From assembly GCA_900769955.1 (NCBI GenBank), contig CAAGIP010000094.1, positions 1-12,493 of the forward strand: 12,493 nt of DNA, given 5' to 3'. The notes beneath the pieces are model-generated. The model had not been told where the DNA came from, did no database searches, and saw only the letters and a list, made by a program, of their open reading frames with translations. The position numbers and the translations under genes were made by a program. The stretch's first letter is position 1. Each line of letters starts with the position of its first letter. Shown here piece after piece: positions 1-6,246 of this stretch. The DNA is from Spirochaetia bacterium (lineage in GTDB: Bacteria > Spirochaetota > Spirochaetia > Sphaerochaetales > Sphaerochaetaceae).

Positions 1-1656
1 AAGGCCCTTCAGGATCTGGGCTTTGAACGCGTAGTGCTCTCCAGAGAGCTTACCCTCAGGGAAATAGAGAAGATAAGAAACCAATGCCCTGACACGGAGC
101 TCAAGGTATTCATCCACGGTGCACTCTGCTACGGCTTTTCAGGGCTGTGCTCAGCCTCCGCGATCAAGTGCTCCCGCTCCGCCAACGGAGGCGAATGTGC
201 CCAGATATGCCGCTCCTGGTTCACAGATGAAAGAACCGGCGAAAAGGGTTACTTCTTCAGCATGGAAGACATGATGGCAGGAGAAAAGCTGAAGGTACTC
301 AATGACATGGGTATAGACAGTGCAAAGGTTGAAGGACGCCTTAAGGCACCTGAATACGTTGCCGCAGTCACTGAGTACTACAGATCCATCCTCGATAAAG
401 GCAGGGCCACACTGGAAGAGGAAGATGCAGTGAGGACAACTTTCCTCAGGAAAAGCAGTGACGGCTACTTCTCCTATAAAGCAGACCGACCTTCCCTCCT
501 CTCCGGAGGCTATCCCGGTCATATGGGACTTTACGTCGGAAAAATTGAGGAAGAGTACGGCAGGGACAGGATCATAAGGACGGAAGTCCCCGTCGAAGAC
601 CATGACGGTCTTCAGTACTTCATCGAAAACCCATCAGGTCTTCCAGAGGCAGTTAAGTTCTCAGCCACGGTGAAAGCAAGGACAAAAAACACATTAAGAC
701 TCAGGATTGACACACTGGAGCGTCTCAGGGGTAAGGAAATATGGAAGATCTCCGACTCTACCAGAAGGGAGAAAACACAGAGCGCGAACATTCCGCTTTA
801 CAGAAAGCCGGTAGACATAACAGTGACACTGACCGACAGTGAAATAACGGCTGAAGCACTTGGAAAAAAGGTATCAAAGGAACTGAAAACGGAGGAATCA
901 AAAACTCCGAAGGATATCAATGAACTTCTGAAGAAGACATTTTCGGAATCAGGAACTTCAAAGTACACGCTGAAAAACCTGAATTACAGAAACTGTTCAT
1001 CCCTGAAATCCCCGTTCCTTCCCCCATCATTCCTCAAGGACTTAAGAAGAAGTTTCTATCAGGAACTGGACAATGTTAAACCTGAAAAAACCGTTATACC
1101 ACAGCCAGCTGAAAGCGGTGAAGGATTCATTCTCCCTGACCGCAACCTTCTCTCAGGAGACCTTCCCTGGTCACTTGAGCCGAAGACAATCGGTGAGAGG
1201 ACTTACATCACACTGCCACCCTTAACCTTCAATGAAGAACAGACATACATTGATGCGCTTGAAAGCATAAAAGGCATGACCAATGTCACTATAGGTCTCA
1301 ACAACATCGCACAGCTAAGATTTGCAAAGTCACATCCCGAGTACGATTACTTTGCCGACATCTGGTTCTACGTGCCGAACAGGTTCACTGCCGCAGTGCT
1401 GAAGCGGGAGATTCCGACACTCATCGGTGGTTACCTCTGGTTTGAGCGGGCTGAATATTCCGGATGGCCCTGGAAGCCCACGGTGACCGACTACGAACCG
1501 CCCTTCTTCATTTCCCGCACCTGTTACAGGCACGATGCCCTCGGCCTTCCGTGCAAAGGATGCTCAAAGCATGAGGACTTCACGGTCTCCCAGGCCCCGG
1601 ACACATTCACGGTTAAAGTGCGTTCCTGTCTGACGGTTATGGAAAGGAACAGATAA
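1..1656 (+). CDS. U32 family peptidase / RNA hydroxylase-like protein (5' truncated by window)
   Basis: The frame is open from base 1, so the true start lies upstream; 551 residues are visible. The N-terminal visible part matches the U32 signature: a VVLSRELTLREI segment followed by VFIHGALC, as in E. coli YegQ/TrhP and RlhA. Counting from the first codon in the window, Cys43, Cys50, Cys66 and Cys70 form the conserved cluster typical of U32 proteins, which in characterised relatives (for example UbiU/UbiV) helps hold an iron-sulfur centre. A long C-terminal extension (DUF3656-like region) carries further cysteines near residues 508-543. The visible length plus a missing N-terminal barrel of perhaps 100-130 residues suggests a protein of about 650-680 aa, closer to RlhA-type (23S rRNA 5-hydroxycytidine) than to the shorter TrhP (tRNA 5-hydroxyuridine). 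Known family roles are prephenate-dependent RNA hydroxylation; older annotation as collagenase is probably wrong. The specific substrate is not determinable here. It is followed directly by a hairpin terminator and a convergent gene. Confidence 0.88.
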   Translation, partial: KALQDLGFERVVLSRELTLREIEKIRNQCPDTELKVFIHGALCYGFSGLCSASAIKCSRSANGGECAQICRSWFTDERTGEKGYFFSMEDMMAGEKLKVLNDMGIDSAKVEGRLKAPEYVAAVTEYYRSILDKGRATLEEEDAVRTTFLRKSSDGYFSYKADRPSLLSGGYPGHMGLYVGKIEEEYGRDRIIRTEVPVEDHDGLQYFIENPSGLPEAVKFSATVKARTKNTLRLRIDTLERLRGKEIWKISDSTRREKTQSANIPLYRKPVDITVTLTDSEITAEALGKKVSKELKTEESKTPKDINELLKKTFSESGTSKYTLKNLNYRNCSSLKSPFLPPSFLKDLRRSFYQELDNVKPEKTVIPQPAESGEGFILPDRNLLSGDLPWSLEPKTIGERTYITLPPLTFNEEQTYIDALESIKGMTNVTIGLNNIAQLRFAKSHPEYDYFADIWFYVPNRFTAAVLKREIPTLIGGYLWFERAEYSGWPWKPTVTDYEPPFFISRTCYRHDALGLPCKGCSKHEDFTVSQAPDTFTVKVRSCLTVMERNR

Positions 1657-1682
1657 CAAAAAGGGGAGCGGCTGCTCCCCTT
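1657..1682. terminator. Bidirectional intrinsic terminator between convergent genes
   Basis: A perfect 9-bp stem (1661-1669 with 1674-1682, sequence AAGGGGAGC and its complement) has a 4-nt loop. Read on the minus strand the hairpin is followed by five Ts (1661-1657 region), so it is a good terminator for the oxidoreductase operon. On the plus strand the tail is only TTATC, so termination of the U32 gene is weaker. It lies between the two stop codons (1656 and 1688). Confidence 0.8.
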
Positions 1683-1687
1683 ATCAA

Positions 1688-2665
1688 TCACTCATTACCG
1701 AGCTTTACGCCCCAGGCCTTTCTGAAGCCGTCCATCAGCCTCATCACCCTGAGTATTTCCCTGTGGGGCATCGCAGGTGTCTCTGTGAGACCTGCCTCAA
1801 TGCACCGCTTGGCTTCAATGAGCTCATACTCATAACCATTGTAAACAGGTACTATGTCAATTTCCTCGACGCTCTCCATTTCCCTTGAAGGTCCATAGAT
1901 GGTTATGCCTGAAGGATTGTTGACGTTCTCAACCAGAATTGAACCTTCTGTTCCGTAGATAAGTCCCCTTCTGTCGGAAACTGTGGTTGCATCTGAAAAG
2001 AGCACTGCCTGGGAACCATCCTCGAAGTTAAGGCACATCGAGTTCTTCAGATCGACACCGGACTCACCCTTCGTGCACAGTCCTGCCATCGATGTGACCG
2101 CAAGACCTTCCCTTGCCATAAGGGCAAAGTTCAGGGGATAGACACCGATGTCCAGCAGCGCACCGCCGCCCAGTGCCGGATCGATGATCCTTTCCTTGTC
2201 ACTTATCTTATAACCGAGATTGGCGGTCACGGAGGTCACCTTACCGATACGGCCCGAGGCGATGATGTCATTGATCATCTTCCTGACGGGCATGTAACGT
2301 GTCCAGATTGCCTCTCCCACGTAAACGCCCTTCTCCCTAGCCCTTTCGAAGACCTCAGCCGCCTCCGCTTCATTGATCGTGAAGGCCTTCTCGCAGAGGA
2401 TGTGCTTACCGTGATCGATGCAGAGCAGCATGTGCTCCTTATGATGGGAGTGGGGTGTGGCGATGTAGACAAGCTCCACATTATCATCACTTACAAGTTC
2501 ATCATATGAACCGTATGCGACAGCGGCACCGAACTTTTCCTTAAAGGCCTCAGCCCTTTCCAGTTCCCTTGAGGCAACCGCATAAAGCTCAAAGCCCTCC
2601 GTATGGTTAATCGTGTCAGCCATTGTGGCTGCTATTCTTCCGCATCCGATGAATCCGACCTTCAT
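1688..2665 (-). CDS. Gfo/Idh/MocA family NAD(P)-dependent oxidoreductase
   Basis: A 325-residue cytosolic dehydrogenase of the usual family length. The N-terminal Rossmann fold shows GCGRIA at residues 7-12 right after the first strand, then ATPHSHH at 69-75. The family's EKP catalytic motif appears as CEKA at 91-94: the lysine (Lys93) is kept but proline is replaced by alanine. WTRYMP (121-126) and GGALLDIGVYPLNF (168-180, with Asp172 and Tyr176) match the C-terminal substrate domain of the dihydrodiol/glucose-fructose dehydrogenase-like branch. The family oxidises or reduces sugars, inositols or related polyols with NAD(P); the substrate cannot be told from sequence. The ATG at 2665 overlaps the TGA of the upstream membrane-protein gene by four bases (ATGA), and a GGAGG at 2680-2676 sits 10 nt before it, so the two genes are translationally coupled. 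It ends at a strong hairpin. Confidence 0.92.
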   Translation of the reverse strand: MKVGFIGCGRIAATMADTINHTEGFELYAVASRELERAEAFKEKFGAAVAYGSYDELVSDDNVELVYIATPHSHHKEHMLLCIDHGKHILCEKAFTINEAEAAEVFERAREKGVYVGEAIWTRYMPVRKMINDIIASGRIGKVTSVTANLGYKISDKERIIDPALGGGALLDIGVYPLNFALMAREGLAVTSMAGLCTKGESGVDLKNSMCLNFEDGSQAVLFSDATTVSDRRGLIYGTEGSILVENVNNPSGITIYGPSREMESVEEIDIVPVYNGYEYELIEAKRCIEAGLTETPAMPHREILRVMRLMDGFRKAWGVKLGNE

Positions 2666-3513
2666 TTCTTCTTCTCCTCCTTCTTTTCCTTTCTTTCCTC
2701 AGCCTCCTTCAGCTCATCGAACTTCATCGTCGGGATGAAGCGGCGGGCGAAACGCCCTTCGCCGCGGCTCTTGACGTAGAAGTAACCGATGAAGGAGAAG
2801 ACGACCGCTCCGATGAAGTTGACGAAGAGGTCCTTCATGGTATCGATGATACCTATGTCGAGGTATCCGCCGAGACCTAAGGAGGTACCGTCGGAAAGAA
2901 TCACATCGGTGATTCCGGTGATGTGCACTACCCTGTTGGTCTTTGTCGGGTCAAGCATCGTGGTGTGAATGGCATGCACGATCGTATCCTTCTGCATGTC
3001 CGAACCGGTGAAGAAATCCATACCGAATTCAAAGAACTCCCACAGAACTCCGACCGTCATGGAGAAGCAGAATGCAACGAAGGCCAGGAAGAACGGGGAA
3101 AGGTTGAACTTGATGTTCTCATTCCGGTTGAAGATGTCACAGAGTGAGAACCCTACCGCCGCGGCCAGAAAGCCGGTAGTGGTGTGAAGCATCGTGTCCC
3201 AGAAGGGAACATTGATGTAGTAGGCCCTGAGCTCACCGAGTATTTCCGCGGCATATATGAACACTATCACTATGATTTCAAGTGTGTCAGGTATGTCTAT
3301 GTGCCAGTTGTTCTCGATGAATGAAGGGATCATCATCAGGAAGAGTGCCAGAGCACAGAAGAAAACGCTTTCCCAGTCACGGTTGAATGCCTGGGCAACC
3401 AGAGTGAGGATGACGGACAGCCTCAGCAGCAGATATACCGCAAACAGACCCTTGTGATCCTTGATCTGTTTCGTGAGCGGTACGGTATGAATTTTCACTC
3501 TTTTCTTTTTCAT
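2662..3513 (-). CDS. Six-helix integral membrane protein of unknown function (DUF2238-like)
   Basis: A 283-residue protein with about six predicted membrane segments (roughly residues 22-40, 48-66, 77-95, 108-127, 138-160 and 229-247). Distinctive charged/aromatic motifs inside or beside the helices are FWDTMLHTTTGF (104-115) and GVLWEFFEFGMD (155-166), followed by DMQKDT; this pattern recurs in uncharacterised clostridial membrane proteins that I associate, with moderate confidence, with the DUF2238/YjdF-like group. The C-terminus is a soluble Lys/Glu-rich tail of about 15 residues. No transport or enzyme function can be assigned. Its stop overlaps the oxidoreductase start (ATGA), implying co-translation. 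The start has no Shine-Dalgarno; instead a TATAAT box lies exactly 7 nt before the ATG, which suggests a leaderless mRNA. Confidence 0.85.
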   Translation of the reverse strand: MKKKRVKIHTVPLTKQIKDHKGLFAVYLLLRLSVILTLVAQAFNRDWESVFFCALALFLMMIPSFIENNWHIDIPDTLEIIVIVFIYAAEILGELRAYYINVPFWDTMLHTTTGFLAAAVGFSLCDIFNRNENIKFNLSPFFLAFVAFCFSMTVGVLWEFFEFGMDFFTGSDMQKDTIVHAIHTTMLDPTKTNRVVHITGITDVILSDGTSLGLGGYLDIGIIDTMKDLFVNFIGAVVFSFIGYFYVKSRGEGRFARRFIPTMKFDELKEAEERKEKKEEKKK

Positions 3514-3520
3514 TATGAAA

Positions 3521-3526
3521 ATTATA
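3521..3526 (-). promoter_or_regulatory. -10 box (TATAAT) 7 nt before the membrane-protein ATG
   Basis: On the minus strand a perfect TATAAT (3526-3521) is followed by seven bases and then the ATG at 3513. Transcription normally starts about 7 nt after the -10, so the transcript would begin at or next to the start codon. No good -35 is seen at 16-18 nt upstream (the region is a T/A tract), so the -35 is weak or absent. Confidence 0.5.
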
Positions 3527-3537
3527 CCCTCTTTTTG

Positions 3538-3564
3538 TTAAAAAAACATCATCAGGCTGATTAT
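3538..3564 (-). terminator. Weak possible terminator after arsR
   Basis: Just after the arsR stop, the minus strand reads a short ATCA-GCC-TGAT hairpin followed 3 nt later by seven Ts (3546-3540). The stem is only 4 bp, so the terminator is weak and read-through into the membrane-protein gene is possible. Confidence 0.3.
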
Positions 3565-3565
3565 T

Positions 3566-3841
3566 TCACGACAGAATGTCGGACAGCACCGAAAGGGCGC
3601 TTTCCTTCCCCTCAGCACTCAGCTCATAGTGGCTCCACTTACCTACCTCGGTTCTCTTCACCAGACCTGCATCCTGCAGGACCTTCATATGATAGGACAG
3701 GGTTGACTGAGGCATGCCGAGCTCGGAGGTCAGCACGCATACACATTTCTCACCGTCCCTGAGTATCTCAATAATCTTAAGGCGTGTCGGATCCGCGAAC
3801 GCCTTCATCACCGATGCACGCTGTCTGTAAAGGTCTTCCAT
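3566..3841 (-). CDS. ArsR/SmtB-family metalloregulatory-type repressor
   Basis: A 91-residue winged-helix DNA-binding protein, about the minimum length for the family. FADPTRLKIIEIL (residues 15-27) is the characteristic first helix region, and the recognition helix lies in PQSTLSYHMKVLQDAGLV (44-61), followed by the beta wing (KRTEVGKWSHYEL). The EKCVCVL stretch (31-37) corresponds to the ELCVCDL metal box of arsenic/antimony sensors, with Cys33 and Cys35 in place; the acidic residue of the canonical box is Val here. Such proteins are dimeric repressors that leave DNA on binding thiophilic metal or metalloid. No arsenic transporter or reductase is visible nearby, so the inducer is uncertain and could be something other than a metal. 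AGGA at 7 nt spacing supports the ATG at 3841. The gene is divergent from the lipoprotein gene at 3986. Confidence 0.88.
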   Translation of the reverse strand: MEDLYRQRASVMKAFADPTRLKIIEILRDGEKCVCVLTSELGMPQSTLSYHMKVLQDAGLVKRTEVGKWSHYELSAEGKESALSVLSDILS

Positions 3842-3856
3842 ATACCAATCCTAACA

Positions 3857-3875
3857 TGAAAACAGGTTCTTTTCA
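3857..3875. promoter_or_regulatory. Candidate ArsR operator (inverted repeat)
   Basis: TGAAAA and TTTTCA form a perfect 6-bp inverted repeat around a 7-nt spacer, centred 25 bp upstream of the arsR start in the 144-bp divergent intergenic region. Its size and place suit an autoregulatory ArsR dimer site, but the sequence is AT-rich and could arise by chance. Confidence 0.35.
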
Positions 3876-3935
3876 CCTTTTGTGTTTTTTACTGATTTCT
3901 TTTTTGTTGATTTCATGGATTTGAGAAACAGGGAA

Positions 3936-3964
3936 TTGCGATATGGGAAAAAGCTTATCATATT
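3936..3964 (+). promoter_or_regulatory. Tentative promoter of the lipoprotein gene
   Basis: TTGCGA (3936-3941) and CATATT (3959-3964), 17 nt apart, each match 4 of 6 consensus bases. This is the best-spaced pair found before the Shine-Dalgarno at 3973, but it is weak. Confidence 0.25.
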
Positions 3965-3985
3965 GTCTGCAAAAGGATAAATGTC

Positions 3986-5797
3986 ATGACCAGAAAACTG
4001 ATTCCGGCACTCATGATAATACTCATGGTGCTGACTTCCTGTAATTCGACACAGAGTGAGGAAACCGACATATCGGACCTCAGCGCACCCGTTACCCCGG
4101 CAGACATGGTAATACAGCCGGATGTAGTCACGGCTCCGACCATGAGAATGGACAAAGGAAGGATGGGCTTTGCCGCGATGGCTGAGAACTCAGTCGTCAC
4201 GTTTGCCTCCTCAGTTGACGAGACACCCTACCTGAAGAGTGTTTCATCACCGGACAACGAATACACGCTCCATGATGAAGCAGACCTTCCATCATCCTAT
4301 ACCTTCCAGGATAAGACCGTGAGCGGAAAGGACGGAATAGTGAAGATAACCAATGATGACGGAGTCTCATACAACTACATCATCACGGGTGAGGACCTGA
4401 CTTCGATAACCATATCAAGTGATGTACCCTATATGCTCACTGTCTCAGATGTGAATGTCAGTGCCACAGACACTCCTGCCCTGATTCTGAAGGGTGACGG
4501 AAAGTGCTTCCTCAATCTTGCAGGTACGTTCACCCTCTCGGACAGTACCGACAATGGCAAAAAAGGAGCAATCACGGCATCCTCTGACCTCATCATCATG
4601 GGTGACGGGGAAATTGATCTCACTGCCAATAAAAAGCATGGATTCAAGATTGACGGTGTACTCAGAATCCTTTCCGGTAACATTACTGTAACGACTACGA
4701 AGAATTCAGAAGGCAATGCAATATCCGTCGATACCCATTACATCCAGGACGGAGGTGACGTCACGATATATGCAACAAATGATACTTATGGTTCAGAGAA
4801 CAAAGGTATCAAGGTTAACGGAACCGAGGAGCGTGAAAGCGGAAAGCTTGTCATCAACGGAGGCCGTCTCACGATAGAGAGCGTGGACAAAGGCATCACT
4901 GCAGGCTGGAAGCTTGCTGAAGATGCTGAGACAGAGACAACCGATGATGACCCCGATCCTTCCCTTTACATCAACAATGGTGTCGTAACCATCACGACAA
5001 CAGGTACGATCTACGAGGTAAGCGAGGATGAGTCTCTCTCTCCGGAGGGAATCGAAGCCAAGAATGACCTTGTCATCAACGGAGGTCTCATACAGGTTTC
5101 CTCAACGGACGATGCCCTCAATGCCGGTACGCTTATCGAGATCAGCGGAGGCATGGTCTTCTGCCAGAGCCGGAATGCCGATGCAGCCGACTCCAACGGA
5201 GAGATCAGGATCAGCGGTGGCACGTTAATCGCCCTTGGTTCAGACGCTCCCGAAACAGGAATTGACTGTGACTTAAGCTCCAACTTCACCTACACAGGCG
5301 GAACAGTCATCGCCGTGTCCGGAGGAAGCAACAACTCTCCCGAGTCATCGGAGACCACAGGCTGCGTGATACTCGAGAACATCACGGGCTCTTCCTTCGC
5401 CCTGAAGGACGGCGACGGCAATATCATCATCGCATATACGGTCCCGGAAGGACACTCCAGTGCCAGTGCCGTACTCATCGCATCTGATAAGATAACAAAG
5501 GGAAACACCTACACCTTCATGACAGATGCAGATATCCGGGGAAGGAAAACCTTCAACGGTCTTATCGACGCATCTTCGGTCTCAGGTACGTCTAAGACCA
5601 TCGAAGTCACATCAAACATAACCGGCACATCCCAGGATATGATGGGAAGAGGCGGCATGATGGCCCATCCCGAAGGCTTTGAAATGAAAGGCGGACACGA
5701 AGGTTTCAGGATGGCACCTCCCGAAGGCTTCGATCCATCAGCAATGACGCCCCCTGAAGGTTTTGCCCCAGGCAGGATGCCACCGGAGAACAGATAA
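3986..5797 (+). CDS. Cell-surface lipoprotein, Cthe_2159/DUF4353-like beta-helix carbohydrate-binding protein
   Basis: A 603-residue exported lipoprotein. Residues 1-18 form a type II signal peptide (MTRK, then a hydrophobic stretch) ending at the lipobox LTSC with lipidated Cys19, so it should be anchored on the outer face of the cytoplasmic membrane. Residues of about 85-480 consist of many short beta-strand turns with NGG/SGG corners (VINGGRLTI, VINGGLIQV, EISGGMVF, RISGGTLIAL, YTGGTVIAV), the pattern of right-handed parallel beta-helix proteins such as C. thermocellum Cthe_2159, which binds acidic polysaccharide and calcium. An acidic loop (TTDDDPDPS) near residue 312 could bind calcium. 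The last 55 residues form a Met/Gly/Pro-rich tail with four EGF-tripeptide repeats (PEGFEM, HEGFRM, PEGFDP, PEGFAP), a feature often seen in this family. AAGGA at 3973-3977 with 8-nt spacing supports the start. It is monocistronic, ended by a strong terminator. A role in wall or glycan binding is inference. Confidence 0.85.
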   Translation: MTRKLIPALMIILMVLTSCNSTQSEETDISDLSAPVTPADMVIQPDVVTAPTMRMDKGRMGFAAMAENSVVTFASSVDETPYLKSVSSPDNEYTLHDEADLPSSYTFQDKTVSGKDGIVKITNDDGVSYNYIITGEDLTSITISSDVPYMLTVSDVNVSATDTPALILKGDGKCFLNLAGTFTLSDSTDNGKKGAITASSDLIIMGDGEIDLTANKKHGFKIDGVLRILSGNITVTTTKNSEGNAISVDTHYIQDGGDVTIYATNDTYGSENKGIKVNGTEERESGKLVINGGRLTIESVDKGITAGWKLAEDAETETTDDDPDPSLYINNGVVTITTTGTIYEVSEDESLSPEGIEAKNDLVINGGLIQVSSTDDALNAGTLIEISGGMVFCQSRNADAADSNGEIRISGGTLIALGSDAPETGIDCDLSSNFTYTGGTVIAVSGGSNNSPESSETTGCVILENITGSSFALKDGDGNIIIAYTVPEGHSSASAVLIASDKITKGNTYTFMTDADIRGRKTFNGLIDASSVSGTSKTIEVTSNITGTSQDMMGRGGMMAHPEGFEMKGGHEGFRMAPPEGFDPSAMTPPEGFAPGRMPPENR

Positions 5798-5808
5798 TCA
5801 GCACATAC

Positions 5809-5840
5809 AGGCGACCCTGGACCGGGTCGCCTTATTCTTA
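5809..5840 (+). terminator. Intrinsic terminator of the lipoprotein gene
   Basis: A perfect 9-bp GC-rich stem (AGGCGACCC at 5809-5817 with its complement at 5824-5832) has a 6-nt loop and is followed by the T-rich tail TATTCTTA. It begins 12 nt after the stop codon and isolates the lipoprotein gene from the downstream cassette. Confidence 0.85.
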
Positions 5841-5920
5841 TATCGGGAGCATCGTACTTTTTCCTGCTTTCATTCATATATTTGAAAACTCTTGTCTTTT
5901 TATTAGCAAATCCCAAGAAA

Positions 5921-5962
5921 TTGCGAGAAATCATTGATTTTGCGAGCATTGAAGTTTATTCT
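5921..5962 (+). promoter_or_regulatory. Cassette promoter with direct repeats TTGCGAG
   Basis: A TTGATT (-35, 5934-5939) and TATTCT (-10, 5957-5962) pair are 17 nt apart, each 4 of 6 to consensus. TTGCGAG occurs at 5921-5927 and again at 5940-5946, 19 nt apart start to start, so the copies flank the -35 on nearly the same DNA face. They are candidate sites for the XRE protein encoded just downstream, which would give autoregulation of the three-gene cassette. Confidence 0.4.
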
Positions 5963-5984
5963 TTATTCATGAACAGGAAAAATT

Positions 5985-6206
5985 ATGGCCGTCACATATA
6001 ACCGTTTGTGGAAGCTCCTCATCGACAGAAAGCTCAGTAGGTCACAGCTTCGAAAGGAGGCAAACATTTCACCAAATACCATGACAAAACTCAACAAAGA
6101 TGAAATGGTTGCGCTGGCAGTGCTGGACAGAATCTGTAATGTACTTGGTGTTGATTACGGGGATATAATGCAGCATGTGAATCAGAAAGTTCAGATCGAA
6201 GAATGA
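5985..6206 (+). CDS. Small XRE/Cro-C1 helix-turn-helix regulator
   Basis: A 73-residue protein consisting almost only of a Cro/C1-type helix-turn-helix domain: KLSRSQLRKEANISPNTMTKL (about residues 16-36) covers the turn and recognition helix, and DRICNVLGVDYGDIM (48-62) is the usual closing helix of the short HTH_26/YozG-like subgroup. It has no ligand or protease domain. An AGGA (5975-5978) 6 nt before ATG supports the start. It is the first gene of a same-strand cassette, 40 nt ahead of the ATPase gene. Such small regulators commonly repress their own promoter and keep toxic or defence genes quiet; this role is inferred from position. Two direct repeats around the -35 upstream could be its operator. 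The gene is more AT-rich than the flanking housekeeping genes. Confidence 0.88.
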   Translation: MAVTYNRLWKLLIDRKLSRSQLRKEANISPNTMTKLNKDEMVALAVLDRICNVLGVDYGDIMQHVNQKVQIEE

Positions 6207-6246
6207 ATTAATTCTTAATTGAGAAAGCAATAGACAGGAGGAAAGC

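Noticed and set aside
151..603. Minus-strand open frame (150 codons) in the U32 gene
   Set aside because: Antisense to conserved U32 motifs, no recognisable domain or ribosome-binding site.
5509..5949. Minus-strand open frame (146 codons) over the lipoprotein tail
   Set aside because: Its proline/glycine repeats mirror the PEGF repeats on the other strand and it crosses the terminator; a shadow frame.
6205..6220. AT-only hairpin AATTAA-TTC-TTAATT after the XRE gene
   Set aside because: Six A-T pairs without a T run are too weak for a terminator; likely chance in AT-rich DNA, and the next gene has a strong ribosome-binding site.
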